Shown: positions 34,773 through 43,026, numbered from the stretch's first letter. The stretch is 64,000 bases of DNA from Flavobacteriales bacterium (GCA_016715895.1 JADJXH010000004.1:1550001-1614000), one strand, 5' to 3'. A program made the numbers and translations. Notes: generated by a model not told the origin, from the letters alone.

Positions 34773-35390
34773 TCAGGCGGCGCGGCGGCCGCTCACTTCG
34801 CTCGCCGGGCCCTCGCCCACGCGGCCCAGGGCCGTCACGCGGAACGAGTAGAACTTGCCCGGGGTGAGGTCCGTGATCCGCGTACGGGTGCGGCTGCTCA
34901 CGGCCACCACGCTCCAGGCCTGCGGGTCGCTCGGGTCGGTGTCGCAGATGTACACCTGGTACATCCGCGCATCCTCCACCGGCTTCCAGTTCAGGTTGAG
35001 GCACCCCTCAAAGTCGCTCAGGCGCACTTCCAGCCCCATCGGCGCCTCCAGCTTGGTGCTGGGTTCGGGCCGTTTGGCCAGCTCAAAGCCGCTGCTCAGC
35101 GCCTTCTCCACATCCCCGCCGGCCACGTTGTTCACGTAGCGCGCCAGGTTCACCAGGTGCTCGCGCAGCACGTTGGTCAGCGCATTGCGCACGGCAATGT
35201 CCGCGATCGCACGGCTCTCGGCCTGCGCCACGGCTGCCACCAGGGCTTCACGCGCCGCGGTCACCGTGGCGATCGAGGGGTTCGGGGTGGGGAAGTGGGC
35301 GTTGCCCGAGAGCATGCCCTCCACATATTCCGCCTTGGCGATCAGCGCCTCCGCGTTCAATCCCGTGGTACCTGCCTTGATCAGTTTCAT
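34773..35390 (-). CDS. Fibronectin type III domain protein
   Basis: A 205-residue protein without an evident signal peptide (MKLIKAGTTGLNAEALIAKAEYVEGML). Residues about 1-105 are predicted helical (AREALVAAVAQAESRAIADIAV). Residues about 118-200 form one FnIII module (LEVRLSDFEGCLNLNWKPVEDA...YQVYICDTDP...TRITDLTPGKFYSFRVTALG). Role unknown. It is followed by a clear terminator, so it is probably monocistronic. Helical FnIII proteins of this size seem to be common in Flavobacteriales, which is recollection, not a search result. Confidence 0.7.
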   Translation of the reverse strand: MKLIKAGTTGLNAEALIAKAEYVEGMLSGNAHFPTPNPSIATVTAAREALVAAVAQAESRAIADIAVRNALTNVLREHLVNLARYVNNVAGGDVEKALSSGFELAKRPEPSTKLEAPMGLEVRLSDFEGCLNLNWKPVEDARMYQVYICDTDPSDPQAWSVVAVSSRTRTRITDLTPGKFYSFRVTALGRVGEGPASEVSGRRAA

Positions 35391-35637
35391 GGTATGGCGT
35401 GTGTTCGTGTTCCGTCCGACTTCAAGAGCTTCCGGTTTCCTTCGGCCTCGGCCCATCCGCCCGGGGGCTGATCCGGCTGGCCGGGGGTTTCAACGGGCCT
35501 GTACCCCGGCACGGATCGCGACCGCTGTTGAAAACCTCGCCGACCCCGCTACCGCCTAGGCGAAAAAATTTTCGTGCACCCCTCCGTTTTAACACAAACA
35601 CGGGCGTGATGATCCCGATAAGGTCCGTGGTTGGAGA
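35391..35637. other. Upstream region of the fibronectin-type gene
   Basis: No gene. It contains an A/T-rich inverted repeat (CGAAAA-AA-TTTTCG near 35561-35575), unusual in this GC-rich context, which could be a promoter element or operator for the minus-strand gene. Confidence 0.4.
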
Positions 35638-35931
35638 GAACATGCGCAGGAAAACTCTTTTCACGGGCATGTCCGCCGGCATCACGCGCAGGTCCCCGGT
35701 CATCACGCGCATGTTCCCGATCATCATGCGCATGTTCCCGATCATCACGGGCAGGTGAACCGCGTTCCTCCGCAGGTCGGCCCTCATCACGCCCGTGTGC
35801 CCGATCCACCTGCGCGTGTGGCCGATGTTCCTGCGCTGATCCGGGATCCTACCGGGCCGATGCGCCGCGTGCACGCGCCGGTCCGCGCCCATCCCGCCCA
35901 GGTGCATGGCCTGCCCGGGGGCGTGCGCCGG
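35638..35931. repeat. Array of about 14 degenerate 21-bp repeats
   Basis: Strict 21-base periodicity from 35638 to 35931. Best units at 35680, 35701, 35722 and 35785 start CATCACGCGCAGG or a close variant and end CCCGAT. Units decay towards the right end. Because 21 is a multiple of three, several frames stay open. In one plus-strand frame units read HHAHVPD, HHAHVPD, HHARVPD, PPARVAD; on the minus strand they read GNMRVMT-like heptads. No convincing start codon precedes the repeats in the plus frame, so coding status is undecided. Confidence 0.8.
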
Positions 35932-36085
35932 GCACCGGTGAAGGGGGGCGCCCGGACGGGTTGCATGGGCCACTGGCGTATTCCATATGGAATAGGAAGG
36001 AAGGCGAATTGGACGATCGCTGTGGAAAAGTGGGGCCCGGCCCCCGCACCCTCGGCTCATCGGCGCCCTTAGGTTTTCGGTTGGC

Positions 36086-36682
36086 GTGGAGAGCCCCGGC
36101 CACATCGGTCTGGAACTGCCCTGCCGGCGGCGCCCGCCGGCCGACAGCCTGCTGCTGGTGATGGTGGACGGCCGCCCGGTGTACACCGCCGGCCCCTGCG
36201 CCGGGCGCCTGTGCCCGCCCCGCCGCCTGGTGCGCGCCGTGCGCGCGCTGCTGCGCGGCCATGTGCAGGCCGTGCGCGCCCAGGCCGACCGGCTGGCCCT
36301 GCGCCAACCCCAGGAGGCCCGTGAGCTGGTCGGGCGCGCCCGCGACTGGGCCCAGGACGTTCAGCGCCGCGTGCTGGCCCCCCACCGCCTGCGCACCGAT
36401 GGCGGCGACCGCTTCCAGGCCTTCCCGCTGCCCAACGCCGTGCGCCACCAGCTGCTGCGCCAGCAGGGCACCCCCGATGCCGCCGGCGTGCAGGTGGCCC
36501 TGGTGGTGCCCATCACCCCCTGCATGCGCCTGCTGGACAAAGTGGCCGTGTACCTCCGCGCCCCCCGCCGTTGCCCCCGCACCGGCCGCCGCACCCGCCC
36601 CACCGGCCACTGGCAGCCCGTGCCCCCGGCCCATGTGCAGGCCCAACTCGTGGGGCACCACGTGGTGGTGGTGGTCAGCTAG
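36086..36682 (+). CDS. Hypothetical protein, strongly GC3-biased
   Basis: A 198-residue protein starting at GTG. The codon third positions are almost all G or C, as in real genes here, and a TAGGTTTT box lies eight bases before the GTG. The sequence is rich in Arg, Ala and Gln (LVRAVRALLRGHVQAVRAQA), with a probably helical centre, then PITPCMRLLDKVAVYL and a Val-rich end. No family is recognised; the opposite strand is also open but has poor codon bias. Confidence 0.5.
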   Translation: MESPGHIGLELPCRRRPPADSLLLVMVDGRPVYTAGPCAGRLCPPRRLVRAVRALLRGHVQAVRAQADRLALRQPQEARELVGRARDWAQDVQRRVLAPHRLRTDGGDRFQAFPLPNAVRHQLLRQQGTPDAAGVQVALVVPITPCMRLLDKVAVYLRAPRRCPRTGRRTRPTGHWQPVPPAHVQAQLVGHHVVVVVS

Positions 36683-36690
36683 GGCAGGGG

Positions 36691-36851
36691 GGCCGCCGCA
36701 GGCGGAGTGGGTTGGAGGTATTCAGGCCACAGGCCCCAGGCCGCTTGGCTGCGCCACCTAGTGCCTTTAGCCTTGAGCCTTGTTCCGGCCGCCGGAGGCG
36801 GAGTGGCATGGAGGTATACAGGCCCCAGGCCTTTTGGCTGCGCCACCTAGT
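36691..36851. repeat. Two copies of a 65-72 bp composite repeat
   Basis: Copy 1 (36691-36762) and copy 2 (36787-36851) share GGCCGCCGNAGGCGGAGTGG, TGGAGGTAT and GGCTGCGCCACCTAGT. Each copy runs directly into GCCTTGA-type heptamers: three units after copy 1, thirteen after copy 2. Confidence 0.75.
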
Positions 36852-36949
36852 GCCTTGTGCCTTGAGGCTTGATGCTTGAGCCTTGAGGCTTGTGCCTTGA
36901 TGCTTGAGCCTTGACGCTTGTGCCTTGAACCTTGATGCTTGAGCCTTTC
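36852..36949. repeat. Heptanucleotide tandem array (GCCTTGA type)
   Basis: Fourteen consecutive 7-base units in perfect phase (GCCTTGT, GCCTTGA, GGCTTGA, TGCTTGA and so on); only the last departs from the NNCTTGW form. It is a microsatellite-like array. The upstream short array (36763-36783) has three units of the same kind. Confidence 0.85.
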
Positions 36950-37018
36950 CCTCGGGCCTGCAGACCAACCCACCCAGGGCCTCCGGCCACCTGGGGCCCC
37001 AGTCCTTGACCACCTTTC

Positions 37019-37171
37019 GTGCGCCTTCTCCAACAACTGCTCTCCGACCTGCTCAACCACTTCTTCCACGACCCGGAGAAGCCACACGCGCTGTGGGGCT
37101 GGTGGACGATCGCGGGGATGTTGGGATTGATGTCGGGGCCGTTCTGGCTGCGGCCGGGTGCGGAGGCGTGA
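37019..37171 (+). CDS. Possible small membrane protein
   Basis: A 50-residue frame from GTG: VRLLQQLLSDLLNHFFHDPE, then a hydrophobic, tryptophan-rich segment (ALWGWWTIAGMLGLMSGPFW) that could span the membrane. Third codon positions are mostly G or C and an ACCTTTCG box overlaps the start. It could equally be a chance frame next to the heptamer array. Confidence 0.35.
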   Translation: MRLLQQLLSDLLNHFFHDPEKPHALWGWWTIAGMLGLMSGPFWLRPGAEA

Positions 37172-37869
37172 TCGTAGGTCGACGGGCGGAAGTGCAGGTG
37201 AACCACTGCTCACACCGTGGAACTCATGACAGGTAGAAGTCGTTCCTGAATAGCCGGGAACTGCTGCCAAGAGCACGTGCGCACCGCGGTTCGACCTCCC
37301 GAGTCTTTGGATAAGCTGCAGGAGGACACACGGGTAGGTCCATGAGTTGGGCGGTCCGTGCATTGTTGATCGATCGTGGATAGAAAATACTTGCACCGTC
37401 GGCAAGTTCTTCAAACCCCTGCCACCGCAAGGAACCGGAGCGTGTGAACAACTTCGGAAACAAAGCCGAAGGCGATCCTTGTAGCGGGCTTCAGCGGGTT
37501 CCACCTTTGTAAAGCCCGACACCAGAAATGGTCGAAGGGACCGCGGCAACGGTCCCTTCAGTTGGGCGACGGACGGGTGCTCACTGGCCTCATGAACCAG
37601 CCGAGCATCGAGGGTGAAGGCCTCAACGTCGCGATACGGGAAGTCGGTCACGGCAGGCGCCTGCTGGTCTCATTCGCCAACCAGGTGTCGAGGTTAGCAG
37701 CCTCAATGTCGTGGCCTTCTTCGGTTTCCAAGTCGAAGGTATTGGCTCCGGCTATTCGGCATCCCAGAACCTGGCCCGCTCCTTTTGAACAGGGAGATGT
37801 GCGCAGCGAGCGACAGTGCCTGATTCCCAGTCCCTTCAATCGTGCATTTTTTCCCATTAGCTTGAACCC
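37172..37869. other. About 700 bases without a supportable gene
   Basis: GC content and codon pattern are clearly lower than in flanking genes. Short open frames exist (37224-37463 minus, 37562-37873 plus) but show no family motif. A perfect hairpin lies at 37534-37559. A TAGCTTGA box at 37858-37865 precedes the GTG of the next gene. The stretch probably is the decayed edge of the defence island. Confidence 0.5.
37534..37559. terminator. Perfect hairpin, possible terminator
   Basis: GAAGGGACCG / CGGTCCCTTC stem of 10 bp with a 6-base loop and no T-run. It may end transcription from the unassigned region before it. Confidence 0.45.
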
Positions 37870-39015
37870 GTGACCATCCCCGACTACCTCTCCGCCCTCG
37901 CCAAGCTCCACGCCAGCGGCCGCGCCACCGAGCACAGCTATCGGGGCGACCTCCAACAGCTGCTGTCCTCCCTCTGCTCAGGCATCACGGTCACCAACGA
38001 ACCCCAGCGCATCGCCTGCGGCGCACCGGACTACATCCTGACCAAGAAGGACATCCCCGTCGGCTACATCGAGGCCAAGGACATCGGGGTGGACATGGAC
38101 AGCAAGAGCCTCAAGGAGCAGTTCGACCGCTACCGGGGCTCATTGGACAACCTCATCATCACCGACTACCTCGAGTTCCGCTTCTACCGCAACGGTGAGC
38201 CCACCAGCACCGTGCGCATCGGGGAGGTGAGCGGCGGCAAGGTGAAGCCCCTGCCTGCGGCCTTCGACCCCTTCACCGCGCTCATCGCCGACTTCGTGGC
38301 GTGGCAGGGGCAGACCATCACCAGCCCCAAGAAGCTCGCGGGCATGATGGCCGGCAAGGCCCGCCTGCTGGCCGATGTGATCGAGAAGGCCGTGACCAGC
38401 GACGAGGAGAGCCGCGCCAACACCGACCTGAAGGACCAGCTCGAAGCCTTCAAGCACATCCTCATCCACGACATCACGCCCAAGGCCTTCGCCGACCTCT
38501 ACGCGCAGACCATCGCCTACGGCATGTTCGCCGCGCGGCTGCACGACCCCAGCCTGGACAGCTTCAACCGGATGGAGGCGGCCGTGCTCATCCCCAAGAG
38601 CAACCCCTTCCTGCGCAAGCTCTTCCACAGCATCAGCGGGCCCGACCTGGACGACCGCATCGTGTGGATCGTGGATGCGCTGGCCGACATCTTCCGCGCC
38701 ACCGACATCGCCAGATTGCTCAGCGGCTTCGGCAAGGGCAGCGGCCGCGAGGATGCCTTCATGCACTTCTACGAGGACTTCCTCGCGCAATACGACCCCA
38801 AGCTGCGCAAGAGCCGCGGCGTGTGGTACACCCCCGATGCCGTGGTGCGCTTCATCGTGCGCGCGGTGGATGACATCCTGAGCAAGGTTGGGCGTGCCCC
38901 TCGCAAAAGCCTCGGGTCGCGCTTTCCGCTCTTACTCCTCGCTCCTTCGGCGCTGCGGGGTACCCGCTCCAACTCTACACTTGGACGCTTGGAAGATGAA
39001 GCATCTTCGAAGTGA
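37870..39015 (+). pseudogene. N-terminal fragment of a single-chain nuclease-methyltransferase (type IIG/ISP-like)
   Basis: The start (GTG) and the first 335 or so residues look intact. An N-terminal PD-(D/E)XK nuclease core is visible as GAPDYILTKKDIPVGYIEAKD (PD then ExK), followed by helices and SRGVWYTPDAVVRFIVRAVDDILSK, which is the entry to the adenine methyltransferase domain. After about position 38884 the sequence changes to repeat-like DNA (RKSLGSRFPLLLLAPSAL) and stops at 39015. The FxGxG and NPPY methylase motifs and most of the target-recognition region are missing. A C-terminal piece of the same kind of protein lies at 42349-42831. Confidence 0.8.
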
Positions 39016-39018
39016 ACA

Positions 39019-39226
39019 ATTCCTCCGAAGGAGGCTGAGCAGGATCACAGGTGAACCAGTCCGCTGCGAAGGTGTGATGACCTATAGCGATTATCGGTAC
39101 CTGCGGTCCCTCAGGTCTGAGGCTTGGATAGAATGTGAGGCTCACGGCCTACTAGAGTTGTCAAGTTCAGGACCCGATGCTCAGCGCTCCCCCAGGGGAT
39201 CGTGTGTCACCCAAAAGTAAACGAAC
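39019..39226 (+). ncRNA. Candidate bridge RNA region of the IS110 element
   Basis: IS110-group elements encode a bridge RNA in the non-coding left end that pairs with target and donor DNA. This 208-base leader fits in place and size. Visible structure: a 5' hairpin CCTCC-GAA-GGAGG (39022-39034) and a stem GACCT (39079-39083) / AGGTC (39113-39117) enclosing 29 bases that could be a guide loop. The assignment rests on position, family knowledge and these stems only. Confidence 0.4.
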
Positions 39227-40237
39227 ATGAAGCACTGGATCGGGATCGACGTGAGCAAGGCGACCTTGGATGTGGCCTTGTTGGATGAACGCGGGACACT
39301 GGCCGCAGAGATCAAGGTGGAGAACACCACCAGGAGCGTGAAGGCGCTACTGCGCCGATGGACCAAGGAGTTCACACTGGTCAAAGGAGAATACCTGGTG
39401 TGCCTGGAGCCCACGGGCTACTACGGCCATGCGCTGCTGGAAGTGTTGGTGGAATTGGAGATCCCCACCTGGCTTGCTCATCCCAACGACATCAAGCAGA
39501 GCATTGGCATGACCCGGGGGAAGAGCGACCGGGTAGATGCGCTCAGGATCGCCGACTACGCCCGTCGCTTCCAGGACAAGTCACGGTTGTTCACGGCTGA
39601 CCAGCTGAAGATGAACAAGCTCAAGCAGCTCTTGAGCAAGCGCCAGAACTACGTGATGCGCAAGACCATGCACCAGCGGCAGATCAAGGACATGAACAAG
39701 CTCATGGACAAAGACCTGCGCGGGCCGTTCACCCGGTTCGACAAGGCACAGATCAAAGCGCTGGACAAGGTGATCAAGGAACTGGAAGGCATGATCGAAG
39801 ACACCATCAACGCGGAGCCCGAGTTGAGCAAGCGCTTCGAGCTGCTGAGGTCTGTGGAAGGCGTTGGGCTCATCCTGGGCTCACATCTGCTGGCCCTCAC
39901 CGACGGCTTCACGCGGTTCACCTCACCGCGACAGCTAGCTTGCCATGCCGGATGCGCACCCTTCGAGAACAGGTCGGGCACCAGCATCAGAGGGCGCACC
40001 CGCGTATCGCACAATGCCAACCACACGCTCAAGGCCCTGCTGCATGTCTCGGTGGTCGGGCTCATCCGGTTCCCCGGTGAGTTCCGCGCTTACTATGACC
40101 GCAAAGTGGCTGAGGGCAAACACAAGATGCTCGTCTTCAACGCCATGCGCAACAAGCTCATCCACCGTGTCTGTGCAGTGATCCGGAAGGGAGTACCCTA
40201 CGAGATACGAACACCCCTTGCAAACGTCATAGAATAA
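39227..40237 (+). CDS. IS110-family transposase (DEDD recombinase)
   Basis: A 336-residue protein with the N-terminal RuvC-like DEDD domain (WIGIDVSKATLDVALLD; CLEPTGYYGHAL; KSDRVDALRIADYA) and the C-terminal Tnp_IS116/IS110/IS902 domain with the serine region (SVEGVGLILGSHLLAL; HAGCAPFENRSGTSIRG). It catalyses RNA-guided insertion and excision of the element. The frame is intact, so the element may be active. An AT-rich leader separates it from the broken methyltransferase. Confidence 0.93.
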   Translation: MKHWIGIDVSKATLDVALLDERGTLAAEIKVENTTRSVKALLRRWTKEFTLVKGEYLVCLEPTGYYGHALLEVLVELEIPTWLAHPNDIKQSIGMTRGKSDRVDALRIADYARRFQDKSRLFTADQLKMNKLKQLLSKRQNYVMRKTMHQRQIKDMNKLMDKDLRGPFTRFDKAQIKALDKVIKELEGMIEDTINAEPELSKRFELLRSVEGVGLILGSHLLALTDGFTRFTSPRQLACHAGCAPFENRSGTSIRGRTRVSHNANHTLKALLHVSVVGLIRFPGEFRAYYDRKVAEGKHKMLVFNAMRNKLIHRVCAVIRKGVPYEIRTPLANVIE

Positions 40238-40284
40238 TCGCTCACGCAATGCACGCACAAACTGGCCGCACCACTGCGCTTTGA

Positions 40285-41145
40285 CTAGTAGTCGGGTCTA
40301 GTATGCAGGGCTTCATTATTAGCCCACTCATTCGCAAGGACCGGAATGCGCTCAACCACTTCGCGACCGAATATCGCTTCGGATACGACGCCCATATGAA
40401 GCATGTCTATGATACGGCACAGGTAAGACTTGCCCTTTATCCACCAAGTGAAGTGGTCGTCTACCACGAGCACGTGGTCAACGGACCGGTTCAATGATTC
40501 GCGCACCTCACGCAATTCAAGCCCATCAAGCAAGCTCTCGTAGACACCATCTGCCACCCGGCTCCCGAAAGTCTTGGTGTAGTAGTACTCCTTGATTTCC
40601 CACATGGCGATTGGTTCCGTAGTACCCGGAAAAGCACCGTCTACTCGGCGGGATAAGGTCCTATGCACATGGCCGTCACTAACGAAGGTGATTAGCTCTC
40701 CTGGGTTGTGGGCGCAAGGTTTGCCTTGTAGGTGCGCCTCAAGGAGTGCGTTCACCATTCCGGTGAGGATAAGGGGTTGCTTTTTCTCGCCCTTCTGCTT
40801 GTTCATCGGAACGGGCCATGTTGGACTATGCATGGCTCGCAAATCGGCATACAAGGCTTGTGCCTCTTCCAATCTCATCAGGCTGTGCTGCACTTGATTG
40901 TTCAGCACATCGGCCCGATGTTGGAAGTAATCCAAGAGAAGCTGACCCTGTGCCATGATCCCGTGCCTAGACACCACCTTGTCCTTACGCAGACCCCGCT
41001 TTTCCAACACCCCAACGATTTCATCTATGGTTGGGACGCGAATGGTCTTGGTCTTCTTCATGGTATAGCCAACCTCTTGGCTAACCAATTTGACCGCCGC
41101 CCAGAAGTCTAGGCCTTGATGCCGGAAGCGTTCATTTGCGCGCAT
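40285..41145 (-). CDS. Putative type II restriction endonuclease (PD-(D/E)XK)
   Basis: A 286-residue protein. RRVDGAFPGT...MWEIKEYYYTK gives D169 and E183-x-K185, the spacing of a PD-(D/E)XK nuclease core. Its neighbours are a small XRE regulator (14-bp overlap, same strand) and a divergent Dam-type methyltransferase, the classical R-C versus M layout of controller-regulated type II systems. The recognition site is unknown. Base composition is near 50% GC, far below the housekeeping genes, so the module was acquired by transfer. Confidence 0.7.
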   Translation of the reverse strand: MRANERFRHQGLDFWAAVKLVSQEVGYTMKKTKTIRVPTIDEIVGVLEKRGLRKDKVVSRHGIMAQGQLLLDYFQHRADVLNNQVQHSLMRLEEAQALYADLRAMHSPTWPVPMNKQKGEKKQPLILTGMVNALLEAHLQGKPCAHNPGELITFVSDGHVHRTLSRRVDGAFPGTTEPIAMWEIKEYYYTKTFGSRVADGVYESLLDGLELREVRESLNRSVDHVLVVDDHFTWWIKGKSYLCRIIDMLHMGVVSEAIFGREVVERIPVLANEWANNEALHTRPDY

Positions 41146-41383
41146 TGAGAAGAGCTTCGTACTGAGTAACTATTTCCACAAGCGTTAAACCCGTTGCGTG
41201 GGCAATCGCGCGCAGCTCAGGTACGTCCAAGCTTCTGTCCCCGTTCTCCACCTTGCTCACGAATGATTGAGGTTTGCCAAGTTTCTCGGCAAGCTCCTCT
41301 TGGGTTAACCCTGCCACCTCGCGGCTCTGTCGCACTACTTGGGCAAGGGCTCTGTAATCGCGTTTGACAGTTGATTGACTCAC
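41132..41383 (-). CDS. XRE-family regulator, controller (C) protein-like
   Basis: An 83-residue helix-turn-helix protein (ALAQVVRQSREVAGLTQEEL, EKLGKPQSFVSKVENGDRSL). GTG at 41383 is taken as the start because a TACTTTG box ends five bases upstream and the product is then the usual size of restriction C proteins; an ATG at 41419 would start inside the palindromic operator. C proteins first activate and then limit expression of the restriction gene. It overlaps the endonuclease start by 14 bp, so the two are translationally coupled. Confidence 0.8.
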   Translation of the reverse strand: MSQSTVKRDYRALAQVVRQSREVAGLTQEELAEKLGKPQSFVSKVENGDRSLDVPELRAIAHATGLTLVEIVTQYEALLNARK

Positions 41384-41388
41384 AGGGG

Positions 41389-41395
41389 CAAAGTA
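41389..41395 (-). promoter_or_regulatory. Probable -7 box of the C-protein/endonuclease operon
   Basis: TACTTTG on the minus strand, one base shorter than TAnnTTTG, five bases before the GTG at 41383. The operator palindrome at 41411-41429 would sit over the -33 region. Confidence 0.45.
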
Positions 41396-41410
41396 GACGC
41401 ACGATTGTTG

Positions 41411-41429
41411 ATATCCCATTTCGGGATAT
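41411..41429. promoter_or_regulatory. Palindromic operator between the divergent R-M promoters
   Basis: Perfect dyad ATATCCC-N5-GGGATAT. It lies about 15 bases from the -7 box of the regulator/endonuclease operon and about 25 bases from the -7 box of the methyltransferase, so bound regulator could control both. Confidence 0.65.
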
Positions 41430-41453
41430 GGCGGAGTCAGGTCGCGTAGAGGG

Positions 41454-41461
41454 TATGTTTG
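41454..41461 (+). promoter_or_regulatory. TAnnTTTG -7 box of the methyltransferase gene
   Basis: TATGTTTG, exact consensus, five bases before the ATG at 41467. It decides the start over several ATGs further upstream. Confidence 0.6.
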
Positions 41462-41466
41462 TCCTC

Positions 41467-42339
41467 ATGCAGTTGATGATGGGAACGGAGGTGGGGTTGT
41501 ATGCGCCACCACGAACGCAGTTGTTGAAGTGGATTGGGAACAAGCAGAAGTTTGCGCGCGAGATCGCGAACTACTTCCCCAGTGACTTTGAACGGTTCGT
41601 TGAGCCATTCCTTGGGAGCGGCGCAATTATGGCTACTGTAGCGCCAGACCACGGCGTCGGTTCGGATGCGTTCGCGCCACTGATTCAGATTTGGACTGCG
41701 CTATCCGAGCAGCCCAGACAATTAGTGCAGTGGTACGCTAATCGGTACAATCTGATTGAACAGGTTGGTAAGGAGGAGGCTTATGCGCAAGTCCTTCGGT
41801 CCTACAACGAGAATCCGAACGGCGCGGATCTTCTTTTCCTTTCGAGGACGTGTTATGGGGGAGTAGTCCGGTTTCGAAAACGCGATGGCTTTATGTCCAC
41901 ACCATGCGGCGCTCACGCTCCGATCACCCCAAAGGCCTTCCGAGCACGTGTTGAGGAATGGGGTGACAGAATGAGGAATGTCCAGTTCATTCATCGGGAC
42001 TACAGAGAAGCCTTTGCCGATGCCCGCGAGGGAGACTTTATCTATTGTGACCCGCCTTACTCACATAGCCAGACTATTCTCTACGGGGCACAAACCTTCC
42101 GACTTGCTGAATTATTGCAGTGTATTGAAGAGGCACGTTCAAGGGGTGCCCGAGTTGCTCTGAGCATTGATGGGAACAAGAAGTCGGGCAGCGTAATGTG
42201 TGCCCTGGACATTCCAGAAGGCTTGTTTGCTCGCGAGATCTTTGTCAATTGTGGTCGGTCTATGCTCCGGCGGTTTCAATTGGAGGGCAGTACGCTCGAA
42301 ACAGAGTTAGTTGCTGATAGGCTGTTGCTGACCTATTAA
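41467..42339 (+). CDS. Dam-family (D12 class) adenine-N6 DNA methyltransferase
   Basis: A 290-residue protein. The AdoMet motif FVEPFLGSGA (44-53) and the catalytic motif DPPY (195-198), with TQLLKWIGNKQKFA near the N-terminus, define the Dam/DpnM alpha-class adenine methyltransferases. It protects host DNA from the neighbouring putative endonuclease. The start at 41467 follows the promoter box. Low GC and codon use match the endonuclease and regulator, so the three genes moved as one unit. GATC specificity is typical of the class but not proven here. Confidence 0.88.
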   Translation: MQLMMGTEVGLYAPPRTQLLKWIGNKQKFAREIANYFPSDFERFVEPFLGSGAIMATVAPDHGVGSDAFAPLIQIWTALSEQPRQLVQWYANRYNLIEQVGKEEAYAQVLRSYNENPNGADLLFLSRTCYGGVVRFRKRDGFMSTPCGAHAPITPKAFRARVEEWGDRMRNVQFIHRDYREAFADAREGDFIYCDPPYSHSQTILYGAQTFRLAELLQCIEEARSRGARVALSIDGNKKSGSVMCALDIPEGLFAREIFVNCGRSMLRRFQLEGSTLETELVADRLLLTY

Positions 42340-42348
42340 TATCGCTGT

Positions 42349-42831
42349 TTGGTAGCCGTGCTGTACGATTCGGCCTACCGCGCCAAGTACAAGGAGTTCC
42401 TCAAGAGCGACTTCCCGCGCATTCCCTTCCCCACGGATGCCAAGAAGTTCCGCGCCTTGGTGAAGCTGGGCGCCCGCCTGAGGCAACTGCACCTGCTGGA
42501 AGATCCGGCGGTGGAGCAGTTCATTACCAAGTACCCCGCCGCGGGCGACAACACGGTGAGCCGCAAGATGACGGCGAAGAGCCCCGGCTTCGAGGCCACC
42601 GGCAAGGGCCTGGGCCGTGTATGGATCAACGACCAGCAGTACTTCGCCGACGTGCCCGAGGTGGCCTGGAGCTTCTACATCGGTGGCTACCAGCCCGCCC
42701 AGAAGTGGTTGAAGGACCGCGTGGGGCGGCAGCTTACTTTCGATGACATCCGCCACTACCAGCGCATGATCGTGGCGCTGACGGAGACGGGGCGGGTGAT
42801 GGAGGAGGTGGATAAGGTGGGGGTGGTGTGA
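42349..42831 (+). pseudogene. C-terminal fragment of the nuclease-methyltransferase
   Basis: About 160 codons that read like the C-terminal domain of single-chain adenine-specific restriction-modification enzymes: VAVLYDSAYRAKYKEFLKSD, LGARLRQLHLLE, WINDQQYFADVPEVAWSFYI, GGYQPAQKWLKDRVGR, FDDIRHYQRMIVALTETGRVM. There is no real start; the frame begins right after the methyltransferase stop and has a normal end. GC content returns to the high host-like level. It is the distal remnant of the gene whose N-terminal part is at 37870. Confidence 0.75.
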
Positions 42832-43026
42832 ACGGATGTAGAGATGATCCGGAGCAACACCGATGATGTTCACCGCCCTGCTCCCCACGAATGTGCTCAC
42901 CATTACCGGCCACTTCTAAGGCAAGTGAATCCCCAGGCACCTGAACGAACTGTAGGCGCGGCTGGAGTCGCTGGCGGCGTGGGGTGGGTCGCTGAGAGAG
43001 GGGGATAGGAAATTCCCTTCTCAGGG

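Larger units (their letters stand above)
39016..40284 (+). mobile_element. IS110-family insertion sequence (ends approximate)
   Basis: One transposase gene flanked by about 210 bases of structured non-coding DNA on the left and about 50 bases on the right. IS110 elements have no terminal inverted repeats and need not duplicate the target, so the true ends cannot be fixed by eye. The left limit used here is the stop of the broken nuclease-methyltransferase, the right limit the stop of the restriction gene. Confidence 0.65.

Noticed and set aside
35515..35530. TGTTGAAAAC-like motif as a replication origin box
   Set aside because: A single occurrence with no DnaA-box cluster, AT-rich region or dnaA gene nearby.
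35638..35931. CRISPR array
   Set aside because: 21-bp units follow each other without spacers and diverge gradually.
35849..36661. Minus-strand frame across the 21-bp array and the orphan gene
   Set aside because: Composition (His, Gly, Gln, Ala) is typical of an antisense shadow; the plus strand has much better codon bias.
36852..36949. CRISPR array
   Set aside because: Units are 7 bases and directly adjacent, with no spacers, and no cas genes are present.
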